A stretch of DNA of 64,000 bases from assembly GCA_965207475.1 (NCBI GenBank), contig OZ242278.1, forward strand, positions 620,001 to 684,000, given 5' to 3'. Position 1 is the stretch's first letter. Every line of letters starts with the position of its first letter. Of this stretch, positions 30,701 through 39,089 are shown one piece after another. Position numbers and translations under genes: made by a program. The DNA comes from WTFY01 sp011523795. Its GTDB lineage: Bacteria > Pseudomonadota > Gammaproteobacteria > UBA4575. A model generated the notes under the pieces. The model was not told the origin of the DNA, searched no databases, and saw only the letters and a list, made by a program, of their open reading frames with translations.

Positions 30701-32008
30701 GCAATGTTTTAGAACGCCGCTATTAAATCCTAAGGCCGGATATGATAAATAATGGTTGTATCGATACGAGGGCTTTATTCGGTCCATCTGTATTGGGCGA
30801 TAATTGGCCTTGTTCAAATTTATCGATATTTGAGTAAGAAATATGGATTCTTCAACCTCTAAGTTTTGATTTTTCTCGTTCTTGTTATTCGTTCTGTTCT
30901 CTATAGCTATATGGACAGATTTTGTATCGCGATTTTCGGGGTTGATATGAGTGGTGATTTCCCACTGTATGTCTAGATTGGGTACGGCAACATGGTCTAA
31001 ATTTGCATGACTAAGGACCTGGTTCCTTAATTCTTTTAGTGTCTGATTCCAGCCTTTAATTTTCGACGGTTCGAATCTTTTACCAGAAGGGTATCCCCAA
31101 AGTTTCCCGCCAAACTCTTCTTCATCACTACCTATCCAGCGAAGGACAGCACGATCAATACCTTCTTTGATAAGAGTATTCCCATACACCAACTTAGATT
31201 TTATCTCCTCTTCGGAAATGTTGATGTCCAAAACAAAAGGCGCGATATCATCAACATCCAACCGATACCATCGCTGGGTTGGCATAACAGGCTTAGCTAG
31301 ATTATCTGGAATGGTGTGCGACATACCAGGATAAGCAAAAAATTCAACTTCTCTATCCTTTTCTTCTTCGTCACTATCGGATATCGCAGGCTCTGGAACC
31401 TCGCCTTCTGGAACCTGTAGGCCTTCGCGCGCACTGGCCTCAGAAGGAGATACATCAGTCTCAGTGATGCTTTTAACTTCCATGCCGGAGTCAAAGAGAA
31501 ACTTGTCTACTGAAGTTTTTTCTGCCTCTTTACGTCGTTTAAAGAATTCGCTCGTATCCTTTTTCTTTAGATGAGCGTGCTGAGCATTAAATGCTTCACG
31601 TGTTTTTTTTCTCAGTTTGTCGATGGCTTTAGCTGAAGCACTGTTAAATTCTAACTTGACTTTATGTCTCTTCAACTGTTCAACAGTCGGTAACAATCGA
31701 ACATAAATTGAAAAAGAAACAGTGAGTGTTAGCAGACAACTCCTTCTTGAAGAGACCTGCAAATCCAATCCCTGTGTAATGATATGAATTGGATTTCTGG
31801 CAGCATCAACACTCATGCTTGTTTTTAAGGGCACGGAAAGCGGCTCTAAAAAACCGGAAATGAATTTCACGGAAGGTGTGTTGTTGACAACCTCCTTACC
31901 CTCTACGTTACCCCCGGACAAAGAGTCGTAGAGATTATTAATTAGTGACTCACAAACAGCTTCCTTTAGCTCAGGGTGAGATTGACCCGGGTTAGTTCTC
32001 TTGAGCAT
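27794..32008 (-). CDS. drmA: DrmA-like DISARM helicase
   Basis: This superfamily 2 helicase has 1,404 residues. Walker A (ATGGGKTESF) lies near residue 620, a DEAH box (IIQDEAHLLEES) near 880, and motif VI (QSSSRVGRTHTG) near 1190. A CPFCG zinc-like knuckle lies between Walker A and the DEAH box. The long N-terminal region of about 550 residues without helicase motifs is typical of DrmA. I set the start at ATG 32008, which overlaps the upstream gene by 17 bases; a TTG at 32038 would add ten residues. In DISARM the helicase loads on unmodified phage DNA with DrmB. The gene is intact. Confidence 0.85.
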   Translation of the reverse strand: MLKRTNPGQSHPELKEAVCESLINNLYDSLSGGNVEGKEVVNNTPSVKFISGFLEPLSVPLKTSMSVDAARNPIHIITQGLDLQVSSRRSCLLTLTVSFSIYVRLLPTVEQLKRHKVKLEFNSASAKAIDKLRKKTREAFNAQHAHLKKKDTSEFFKRRKEAEKTSVDKFLFDSGMEVKSITETDVSPSEASAREGLQVPEGEVPEPAISDSDEEEKDREVEFFAYPGMSHTIPDNLAKPVMPTQRWYRLDVDDIAPFVLDINISEEEIKSKLVYGNTLIKEGIDRAVLRWIGSDEEEFGGKLWGYPSGKRFEPSKIKGWNQTLKELRNQVLSHANLDHVAVPNLDIQWEITTHINPENRDTKSVHIAIENRTNNKNEKNQNLEVEESIFLTQISINLNKANYRPIQMDRIKPSYRYNHYLSYPALGFNSGVLKHCDANQWHLSTTWMPVYRQPRIRPIERSNIDVRFKALMQDEGIGKLVSLPDQFDEWIKGVETRDPTLGVSSDEEAARETESFKTDLSNWRLESNKIRAGIELLLRSGTSHKNNPGSEESAPYLAWKYMNETMQYVAGKKYDQWHLFQIAFILSQISGIASRLPCYESKYDPDWDEAVALLYFATGGGKTESFFGLLLFNLFLDRLRGKVNGVTAMIRYPLRLLTIQQAQRLMKTLAQAEQVRWAHDVPGKPFAIGFWVGGGNTPNRRAEVQDRTVPVFRENSQVTEDEALQKADYRSAMDNWNKLPECPFCGSLTGLRKYPSRNGLVGHACFKVGCNWNSYHGGPAKEPLPFYIVDEDIYEQAPAIILGTIDKLALLGQSASTIRKFVGMFGLAPHYDPETDALNHRKAPRDLRTEDLTPLSPFYERGSHYFFDPFPSLIIQDEAHLLEESLGTFSGVFETAFEQILTRLGGQTRLNHLVTKKPGIQEPRLPKVVAASATVSDPDRQMEELYQRAVTQFPLPGPDLYASFYAQPEMSDSDERQSIDDIELNSRTARFYVSILTNGRPHTTATVEVLGQFHLLITRWLFGLNCGDSSKAREVRNFIEKGVRDSVVATVYLPLVQAASDEELVTLIDLYRIALTYVTNKKGGDQIMAAENETAGRIHEEVDVQFEGIESELISGAVSAGEIENVIKRAEDRPNSGEPMPNILGDSLLRSVVATSAISHGVDVDEFNTMFFAGMPSNISEYIQSSSRVGRTHTGCSILIPTPQRRRDRYILETHDQYHRFLERMIRPAAVNRWAENALKRVLPSLIQAFLIGVSETLHLLEEKDDQKSSVGNLERTNEISAIINRQGANGFKESLSDFIFDAIGLNHDRYSPPAMEQFKDIVSNELSEKYLDDFSNLVDEGVEGLQTFFKEIDGRHPRQILLPMTSLRDVDPVGNINYQKIRYHYPDQEHVRELMNIIRKGGL

Positions 32009-34745
32009 AAGTTGTACTTTCGTTGTTTTGTTGTTCAAGGTAAGTGATTAATTCAACTGAAAAAGTATTTTCTCTCGCAATTTCTAGTAACTTATCGTAA
32101 GACTGCTCGTCTATATTCAGGCTCGAGTAAGGCAGGCTGCCAGTCAATAGTTGTCGAATTAAATTACTAGTCTGTCGCCCCATCTGTATGTGGTTGACCC
32201 GTAATGCCTTAATACCTTGTTGCCAAAATATCTCCGCAAGATCTGGCCCTATGTCTAGTGCCCTGGTGAATAACAGGAAATGCTTTTTTTCCCGAGCAGA
32301 GCCACTAGAGATATCATTTTCGTTGTCATCAACTTCAACATCTTCAATATGTTTTAGCCATCTCTGTACCATATTGGTATTGAGTTCATTCGTATTTGCT
32401 ACACCCAATTCCTTCATTTTTTTTAGTACGGCTATAGATCTAGCAAGACGTGTTGGCTGAGGATAGAGTTGTGCAATTTTTTCTTTTGCCATAGTGAAAT
32501 AGGCTCGAACTACTGCTTTAGTGCCGCCCTGACCTACTAGTTCGATTTCGACAATATCCTCGATTTTGTTCATGAAAGCATCATCCATAGCTAAAACAGC
32601 ATCTCCTTCGTCAAGATCGTTAGGGTATACGACTTCATAGGGGTGGGCAGAATCATTAACGTGTCGCATCAAATTACTGTGCTCGCCTACTTCCAGAGGG
32701 GCATGGCTTAGTAGATCAACAATAGCGTAAGTTTCTGTTTGCTCTGTAGGTCTATAAGAGCGAGATATTAGCTCACCAGTTTTATATTTCAGGTCAAGTG
32801 GTATGCCGAGCCTCTTGAACGAACTTACAGGTCTATCAATCTGGTCCAGGATATCGTGTATAAGAGGATGGATAGCCTTGTATGAATCTATGCTACTCAG
32901 CAACCTAAAATCATCATGAATCTGCGCAGCGCTGTATGCGCCTAAAATTAGGTGACACTCCTTAGGGATTCTATCGGCTATACCAAACAGGTACTTATAG
33001 TTATCTCGATTAAAGCCCGCCACAATTAAAACATCATAGTCTGCATAGGATTTAAGCTTGTTGAAGCAGGTGACATCAATATTGTGTCTACATGTTTTCC
33101 CAAGGACACCTGCAACATACTCCTCAACTAGTCCAATAAGCATACAATCGTTTATCAATACCAAAACGTTCTGCTGGTTATCCACCAATGACTTAACCAA
33201 GTCTCCAAGCTTGATTTGGATAGCCGATTTTAAGGACTGCTCGTGCAATGATTGAGCAGCGATTTCACTAATGTTTTGGGTCACGCGTTGTTCAGCGTGC
33301 TCCGGGTACTCATGTTTCCATCTTCGAAAATGCGCCGCCCAAAGAAACTTGGACAAGCACCTGACTGTATCATTTTCGGACCAGTTCTTCGTGATATGGC
33401 TCATCCATTCTTGTAGGGGTTTTTGGCCTATTGGTAGATCTATCACTCTTCTTAAGAATCCAGCAAGCTTCCGAATGCCACTAGCAAAGCTGTCACCTCC
33501 GTTGTTCTGAAAATTTTTTGCAATTTTATGAAGTTGGGATACGGCATGTAAGCTTGATGCGTCAGTAACATGACAAAAAATAGTTTCAGGATAATAAATT
33601 GCGGAATCCTGTAAGCCAAAAATATTGTCATTCGATCGTAACCAGTGGGATTCTGAAAATGGTTTTAGTTTGCGTTTGAGTTTTTTATTCGTTTTCTTAT
33701 ATGCAGTAAGCACTCCACCCTTAAACTGGTTTAGATGTGGTAGGTCATTGAATAGGAAGAACAGAGAAGGTTTTTCTGCCTCTTTAGAAAAATGCTCAGC
33801 CAATATAACCGATTGTTTCAGCAGTCCAGGCTGGTGCCTGATACGGATATCTCGTACGTCAATTACTATTACATCCGCGTCTGCATCTTTCAGGATATTT
33901 GTAGCTAACTTTGGTCTAATGCTCCCTGGAATTTGAAAAATGCCCTCAGGCGTATCATTGGGGTTTGTTAGAGTTTTGGCATAATCCCGAATCACTGTCC
34001 TTCGACCTGCTCGACGTCGCCCCCCAGGGATGGCAGAACCGATCAACTTATAGATATCGTCAAAATAATCAGACCCATATTTAATCCACTGCCCCTTATC
34101 TTTGTCCCATTCAAAAAAAGGGGTTAGATCCTTTAACCTGGGATGTTTTCTGTTGTCATTCAGATCATTTACGTCATTCAGGCATAGTAAGGCTTGATGT
34201 CGAAGCGAAAGGTCCATTTTCTGTCTTTCTAGCAGAGTCCTTGGTTCGGCCAAAATCTCACCACAAGGAACTCTAATACCGTTATAGCGACCAGCCGTCG
34301 TCCGGGATGATGGATAAAGCAGTACTCTTAATTTAACTACATCAGTACATCTTTCAGATAGTGCACGGCTTGCAAGTGCTGCGATCAAACCTGGCCATTC
34401 AAACCCTATCGGCCAAGATAAAAGACAATATGTGCCTTTATTTTCCAGCGCGTAAAGCAGCAGAGCGGCTGCTTCCTGATATGAACATAGTGGAGTAACT
34501 TCCTGAACTGCTGTACCTGAGTGATCCTCTAATAATAAATTTGAATGTTGACATACAGTAGGGAGATTCTGAAGGTAATCAATTTTTTGAAATTTCGGAT
34601 TGGAAACCTGAGTCTGCTTTATGGATCGTTTCTGCCTTTTTGTTTTTTTGGCTGATTTATTCTCGCTGATTTTTCGAGACATTTTCTTCTGTGACGCTGA
34701 ACGATCTTGCGTCATTTTAGTGAGTCCTGTCAGGTTACTTCTCAT
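31992..34745 (-). CDS. DrmE-like candidate protein of the DISARM-like operon
   Basis: This 917-residue protein opens with a very basic, Lys/Ser-rich segment of about 45 residues and has no obvious Walker A motif. The middle has helicase-like strands without catalytic residues (KLRVLLYPSS, DVIVIDVRDIRIR, LFFLFNDLPHLN). The region DVLIVAGFNRDNYKYLFG followed by HLILGAYSAAQI resembles the C-terminal half of superfamily 1 helicases. Size, position before drmA and this degenerate-helicase look recall DrmE of class 2 DISARM, but I cannot confirm homology. Its ATG overlaps the methyltransferase stop (ATGA) and its end overlaps drmA, so the three are translationally coupled. Confidence 0.55.
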   Translation of the reverse strand: MRSNLTGLTKMTQDRSASQKKMSRKISENKSAKKTKRQKRSIKQTQVSNPKFQKIDYLQNLPTVCQHSNLLLEDHSGTAVQEVTPLCSYQEAAALLLYALENKGTYCLLSWPIGFEWPGLIAALASRALSERCTDVVKLRVLLYPSSRTTAGRYNGIRVPCGEILAEPRTLLERQKMDLSLRHQALLCLNDVNDLNDNRKHPRLKDLTPFFEWDKDKGQWIKYGSDYFDDIYKLIGSAIPGGRRRAGRRTVIRDYAKTLTNPNDTPEGIFQIPGSIRPKLATNILKDADADVIVIDVRDIRIRHQPGLLKQSVILAEHFSKEAEKPSLFFLFNDLPHLNQFKGGVLTAYKKTNKKLKRKLKPFSESHWLRSNDNIFGLQDSAIYYPETIFCHVTDASSLHAVSQLHKIAKNFQNNGGDSFASGIRKLAGFLRRVIDLPIGQKPLQEWMSHITKNWSENDTVRCLSKFLWAAHFRRWKHEYPEHAEQRVTQNISEIAAQSLHEQSLKSAIQIKLGDLVKSLVDNQQNVLVLINDCMLIGLVEEYVAGVLGKTCRHNIDVTCFNKLKSYADYDVLIVAGFNRDNYKYLFGIADRIPKECHLILGAYSAAQIHDDFRLLSSIDSYKAIHPLIHDILDQIDRPVSSFKRLGIPLDLKYKTGELISRSYRPTEQTETYAIVDLLSHAPLEVGEHSNLMRHVNDSAHPYEVVYPNDLDEGDAVLAMDDAFMNKIEDIVEIELVGQGGTKAVVRAYFTMAKEKIAQLYPQPTRLARSIAVLKKMKELGVANTNELNTNMVQRWLKHIEDVEVDDNENDISSGSAREKKHFLLFTRALDIGPDLAEIFWQQGIKALRVNHIQMGRQTSNLIRQLLTGSLPYSSLNIDEQSYDKLLEIARENTFSVELITYLEQQNNESTTYAQEN

Positions 34746-36424
34746 TTATCCACTCCATAAGCCCTCCTAGCAGCCGATTCAATATCTACCGAACCTTCTT
34801 TCAGCAAGTTATCGAACAACTCTAAGCCTTTCTTTGATGGCAAGGGACGTGATCTGAGTTCTGAAGCGGAAACAGCCACGGTACCACTACTGCAGCGAAA
34901 CAACTCGTCAAATAGGCGTGTACTAAGAAGCTGATTTAATGTGTTGAGCGATACTGGTGCATCCTCATTTTTTGTAATGACGTTGATATGATTCTCAGCA
35001 AAATATCCCCCATACTTACAAACAAAAGATTGATCAACAATGGCTGTATGTATTCTTCGACGCTGCTCTTTGCTACTAGTGCGTTTGATAAGGATTGCTT
35101 CACATGTGTTGAGTCCAGCTTCAGTTTTACCCTTATACCATCGGACAGGTCTCTGCCCTACAAAGTCTCGATCGATTATTGGAAATTTGCTGATATCGTG
35201 TGCCCAAAACATTGGGTATGCTCTTTCCTCTCTGTTACATTTTAGAAATTCCTTACTCCTGAATGGCACAACATGACCTGTTTTCACGCTATAGCCATGC
35301 GTTTCCAAAGTACTTTTGGAGTTTAGGAATAATTTGCCAGCCTCAATGCCTGACTTAGATTGAGGCAATATCCAAACACCGTCTTCAAATAAAGGAGATA
35401 CCCCTAATTTTTCTGAGCTAATGTCTACATTCCCCTTCAAACAATAAATCTCCGGCCTATCATTTGATGGACGGCTATGAAATAAGGAGATAACCAATTC
35501 CTGCTGAACGCCCGGGAATACCCCAAGTCTTTTTTCAAAAAAACTAAAAGAAATCGCTGTACTTCTTGATTCAAGCCAACATCTCAATTTCTTGAAATAA
35601 CTGCCTCCAATAAACCCAGTTGGCGTTATAAGGTGTACAAATCCAGTTTCCCGAACAAGCAAAAATGCCAGCTTGTAAAATAACTGGTATAAATTCGGCT
35701 TGCCCTGAACAACATCGCTATATCGATCTTCAACTGTACTTGCTAAGGTGGTTTTGCCATAGGGTGGATTGCCAATTACATAGTCAAATTGATTGAAGTA
35801 AGACTCAGGGACCTGTAAAGCATCAATCCGATGAACAACGCGGGCTGGACGTTTGGAATTAGGTGCGATTAACGCCAAAGAGCAGTCCAGAATAAACTGG
35901 GACAACCAAGCTGCAAATGGGTCCAGTTCAAACCCAACCAAACGACTAGTAACATCATCTATGAGCATTTGATCAGATTCGTAGTTTTTTCTTTTTTCTT
36001 TAATTAACCGCCTGCATAAAGGAGCAAGAAATGCTGCACCGCCTGCCGCAGGATCAATCGCTTTTATATTCTTAAAATCTACTCCTGCACTTTCGGCATC
36101 TGAAAGGATTTTTTCAACAACGTGTATTGGTGTATAGAAAATTCCTTTTGCTGCACGGTATTCTCTGGGCAAAAGCTTCTGATAATGGATACTAATTATA
36201 TAACCAGCCTCTTCTGGATCGAGCTCTGCAAGCTGTTTTGATACATCAGATACCTCGTCTGTGTCTATATTGAAAGAACCTGGTTGACTGTTATTGTACG
36301 ATCTGAATCTCCATTTAACTCCAGACTTCTCCTTGACAGTTTTCCAATACTCCCGGCAAATTTGCATGCAAAACGCACGAGAATATTTCACTGAGAGATC
36401 ATCACTTTCGTTTATGTCGTCCAT
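34742..36424 (-). CDS. N6-adenine DNA methyltransferase (gamma-type motif order)
   Basis: This 560-residue methyltransferase has SAM motif I (IDPAAGGAAFLAPL) near residue 125 and catalytic motif IV NPPYG near 219, in the I-then-IV order used by type I, type IIG and DISARM/BREX-associated adenine methylases. The C-terminal half would hold target recognition. It is the first gene of the operon and in DISARM would mark host DNA. Class 1 DISARM pairs an adenine methylase (DrmMI) with DrmD, whereas here the next gene looks DrmE-like. Motif I has DPAAGG where DPACGSG is more usual, a tolerated variant. Confidence 0.85.
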   Translation of the reverse strand: MDDINESDDLSVKYSRAFCMQICREYWKTVKEKSGVKWRFRSYNNSQPGSFNIDTDEVSDVSKQLAELDPEEAGYIISIHYQKLLPREYRAAKGIFYTPIHVVEKILSDAESAGVDFKNIKAIDPAAGGAAFLAPLCRRLIKEKRKNYESDQMLIDDVTSRLVGFELDPFAAWLSQFILDCSLALIAPNSKRPARVVHRIDALQVPESYFNQFDYVIGNPPYGKTTLASTVEDRYSDVVQGKPNLYQLFYKLAFLLVRETGFVHLITPTGFIGGSYFKKLRCWLESRSTAISFSFFEKRLGVFPGVQQELVISLFHSRPSNDRPEIYCLKGNVDISSEKLGVSPLFEDGVWILPQSKSGIEAGKLFLNSKSTLETHGYSVKTGHVVPFRSKEFLKCNREERAYPMFWAHDISKFPIIDRDFVGQRPVRWYKGKTEAGLNTCEAILIKRTSSKEQRRRIHTAIVDQSFVCKYGGYFAENHINVITKNEDAPVSLNTLNQLLSTRLFDELFRCSSGTVAVSASELRSRPLPSKKGLELFDNLLKEGSVDIESAARRAYGVDK

Positions 36425-36620
36425 TGATTATTCTTAGATAGATCAGATCAATCGTGGGATGATGAAGCTCATTGAGCTGAAAGCTCGCTTCTTCAAAAAG
36501 CTAATATTTGGAGGGAACCTCTGAATTAATTCAGGCAACCTTATTATAGTGTGCATAGAGCTTTTGGGCGGGGATTTTTCTCATTCACTAGACTGCGTTC
36601 TCCGATTCCGACTTTGGTAG

Positions 36621-36735
36621 ATGCAGAAAAAGAGATCTTCAAAAGGCGTAGTAGAAGTTGATGAGACCTATATCGGGAGTAAGGAAAAGGACAAGCGACA
36701 AAAGTCAGACAGGTATATAGCTAAGTATGAAAAAA
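36621..36735 (+). mobile_element. IS1595-type transposase fragment
   Basis: A short reading frame contains VVEVDETYIGSKEKDK, the signature around a catalytic Asp of ISXO2/IS1595-family DDE transposases. Only about 38 residues remain and the frame runs on into an unrelated methyltransferase remnant, so this is a broken insertion sequence. No inverted repeats were identified. Confidence 0.55.
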
Positions 36736-36976
36736 GCAGCCATTGCGTGAATCCAAGAGATTTGCATATGGACAAACCCTCACGAACAGTGACCTGCAGA
36801 AATCTTGGAGGTGCTACAGCCGATATGTTGCGTATTCGCTTAAAGAATGGAAAACGGCGGATGTTACGGTGAGGGAAGGGGCACGACTACAAGGGTTTCC
36901 TGACTGGTTTGAGTTTTTTGGAACGGAATATGAAAAGTTCGAGCAGATTGATAATGCGGTGCCTTGGTGCCACTGA
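36736..36976 (+). pseudogene. C-terminal remnant of a C5-cytosine methyltransferase
   Basis: The text PSRTVTCRNLGGATADMLR is joined after a frameshift near 36865 to TVREGARLQGFPDWFEFFG and EQIDNAVPW. These are the C-terminal motifs (IX and X, with GNAVPP changed to DNAVPW) of a Dcm-type enzyme. The N-terminal catalytic part is missing, and the 3' end is cut exactly at the repeat starting near 36963. It is a different gene from the two complete C5 methyltransferases at 43.6 and 47.1 kb. Confidence 0.65.
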
Positions 36977-37030
36977 TATACCGCAGTGGCCCCGGTACTA
37001 GACTGATACGCGAGTCAGTATAGCACCACG
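36963..37030 (+). repeat. Left copy of a hairpin-bearing direct repeat (candidate att site)
   Basis: The core CCACTGATATACCGCAGTGG (36970-36989) is a stem-loop, followed after 24 bases by GTCAGTATA (37014-37022). A matching block occurs at 52475-52540, where the stem is CCGCT/AGCGG: both stem bases changed together so that pairing is kept. The pair brackets about 15.5 kb that includes the AlpA/integrase genes near its right end. An att or excision site is the natural reading. Confidence 0.5.
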
Positions 37031-37100
37031 ATTACAGTTTTAGATACTCCTTCCCTAAATACCTCATCTAGATAAATTTCTTGGTCAGTCACCTATATTT

Positions 37101-37478
37101 CTAGCTCAACGCATACCAACAATTTTTGATCCGAATCAGCCTTTTATCACTGAGTTCCGGCGTGAATGTCTTAATTTTTGCAGGGGCCTCTCGATCATTT
37201 TCGTCTGCTGTCATGTATTCCATGGGGAATGTTTTAAGCTGGTAGTCTTCCTCCTCGATAAGCCGTATGTGCTCCCGTGACTGCCGGTACCCTGGACTTC
37301 TTTTGCCTTTGTGGGTGATTGCCCAACCCTTACTCAAAATTTTGGCTTTGCCACCCTCGTCGTATTTATCCCATATACCAAATATGATGAATTTCTCGGC
37401 TTCATTGATGAATGACCAACTCCAATACCAGTTTTTACATGTTGCCCCTTGTGATTCTATAAATTGCTTACGCCTCAT
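37101..37478 (-). CDS. McrA-like N-terminal head domain, HNH part missing
   Basis: These 125 residues have the signposts MRRKQFIESQGATCKNWYW, FIIFGIWDKYDEGG, GYRQSREHIRLIEEE and a final IRIKNCWYALS. From memory this matches the N-terminal head domain of ScoMcrA-like HNH endonucleases, where it reads a modified base or backbone. In full-length proteins an HNH domain follows; here the frame stops 71 bases before the repeat at 36963-37030. It is either a truncated remnant cut at the element edge or a stand-alone reader. Confidence 0.5.
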   Translation of the reverse strand: MRRKQFIESQGATCKNWYWSWSFINEAEKFIIFGIWDKYDEGGKAKILSKGWAITHKGKRSPGYRQSREHIRLIEEEDYQLKTFPMEYMTADENDREAPAKIKTFTPELSDKRLIRIKNCWYALS

Positions 37479-37572
37479 ATTGCCGTCCGTTGAACTTGTG
37501 ACTAAGAGAAATGGGGGATAATGGTGTATTCAACATGGTGGACATCCCCTATAAGTTTCCTTTTGGCATTTA

Positions 37573-37608
37573 CAGACTGTTCAAATAAAGCCATAACCAG
37601 ACTTGAAC
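37573..37608 (+). repeat. Decayed copy of the tRNA-Thr 3'-end att sequence
   Basis: The stretch CAGACTGTTCAAATAAAGCC followed by ATAACCAGACTTGAAC aligns with the sequence over the 3' end of tRNA-Thr at 55604-55638, with a few substitutions and one missing C. With the copy at 40911-40964 it brackets the SIR2/GHKL gene pair. Confidence 0.6.
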
Positions 37609-37745
37609 AACAGTCTAAAGTAAATTTTATGAAATACATTTTAAAATATTTGTGTTCAAAAATACCGACAGAATCAAATTTGCTTACCCTATGATCGATC
37701 AGGTGTGGTTAGTTTGATAAATTTCCTGCTCTTGTGCTTACTCTA

Positions 37746-39089
37746 CTAGGCTGCAGTTTCCTTACTATCGGAAGTGCTATTTACTTGTAGACTGGGATTT
37801 GAAGGCAACCGATTCACAGTTGCCAAACTATCTCGGCGATTCGAGAAAATTACCTTACGGAGAATTTTAAGTTCTTCATTAAATACTAGATCGTTCATAT
37901 GATCACAGCTTTTAGCCACTTCAAATAACTCATCTTTAATAGTGGATAAAGGTATCAAACCCAAGGCATACCGAGCTATGATGGAACTATTATCACACAA
38001 GAGTTTTTCTATTTGTATGCGAGGTAACGTAACTTCCATCTGATCTAATTTATCAATTGCCTCGCGTCGCTGACTTATTTCGTTGTTCTCGTTAAACAAC
38101 TTCTTCACGTAGGAAAAGATACCCTCGGTGCTAGAAGCCGTTCTGCCACTAGCATCCTGAAGAACAGATTCGGGATTAGTTGTCTGCAATGCATTTGGTA
38201 ACGTTGATATTAGGAAAGTGCTTGCATGCTGAGCTATTATCTCTATACCTTCAACCTTTTCTGCATACGGGTTTACAATAAATACAGGAGCTCTATTAGC
38301 AATGGATTTAGCGGCATCTCGAATATGGGAATCGCGCAATGAAGACCCCAAAAATATTGCTAGATCACAATGATCGGCTGCATTAAGAAACGCCTGTGAA
38401 AGACGAGGATAAGGTTCCTTTGTCAGCAATTTTTCTCTGGAAGGTAGGACAAGCGCAGAACAGAGTTGTTGCCCTTCAAACAACAATTCTGAGTACCCAA
38501 ACAGTGGCAGTGGATGCCGAAGCTTTGTAGGGCTATCCGTAGTTTTATCAGCAAACCAGTCGGTAGATCCATGAAGCTTTACAAGTTTTGGATGCTGACC
38601 ATCTCCTAGAAACCCAATCCACTTCGCGGTTTCCTTTCCAAGAATTGGTTCAAACCCATCATCGATTTGTATTTCTCTACTATTGGCTGCCAGCTCAATC
38701 GCACGGTCGTAGTTGGTAGTCACGAAAGTAATTTCAACATTTTTGGCAGCTTGAAGTATCGAGCCCCACATGAGTTGAGCTTCTTCAGCTGCAATCCTTT
38801 CAGCTGTATGTTGTACAAACCACTCGACCTCAGCACGGATTCTTTCTGCCTGCTCTATCACCTCAATGGCGTGCCCAGTTGATCTCAAAGAAGATTTTGC
38901 CAAACACATGCGGTCCAGCTCCTCAATCAGATGCTCTATGTCCAATTTATCTCCAATTATTTTGGAGATCAGATTTGGCTCAACTCCCCATTGGGCACAG
39001 TGCTCGAGAAATTCTACGGCCAGTTCCTGCATGCCGGGAACGCCTAACTCTATCGATGTGCCTGCGCCCGCAAAGAGTAGAACTTTCAT
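37746..39089 (-). CDS. SIR2-like NAD-consuming effector candidate
   Basis: This 447-residue protein has the SIR2 fold signature: GAGTS at residues 8-12, TTNYD at 124-128, KLHGS at 171-175 with the catalytic-type histidine H173, and LGSSLRDSHI further on. The C-terminal about 170 residues are helical and unfamiliar. Bacterial SIR2 proteins in anti-phage systems (Thoeris ThsA, DSR, SIR2-HerA) break down NAD on infection. The start ATG overlaps the stop of the upstream GHKL ATPase gene (ATGA), so the two form one unit, with the ATPase as likely sensor or regulator. NADase activity is inferred from motifs. Confidence 0.8.
   Translation of the reverse strand: MKVLLFAGAGTSIELGVPGMQELAVEFLEHCAQWGVEPNLISKIIGDKLDIEHLIEELDRMCLAKSSLRSTGHAIEVIEQAERIRAEVEWFVQHTAERIAAEEAQLMWGSILQAAKNVEITFVTTNYDRAIELAANSREIQIDDGFEPILGKETAKWIGFLGDGQHPKLVKLHGSTDWFADKTTDSPTKLRHPLPLFGYSELLFEGQQLCSALVLPSREKLLTKEPYPRLSQAFLNAADHCDLAIFLGSSLRDSHIRDAAKSIANRAPVFIVNPYAEKVEGIEIIAQHASTFLISTLPNALQTTNPESVLQDASGRTASSTEGIFSYVKKLFNENNEISQRREAIDKLDQMEVTLPRIQIEKLLCDNSSIIARYALGLIPLSTIKDELFEVAKSCDHMNDLVFNEELKILRKVIFSNRRDSLATVNRLPSNPSLQVNSTSDSKETAA

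Noticed and set aside
27794..32008. DrmA-like helicase as Druantia DruE
   Set aside because: DruE carries its DUF1998 region in the same very long protein; here DUF1998 is in a separate gene and a methylase is present, which fits DISARM better.
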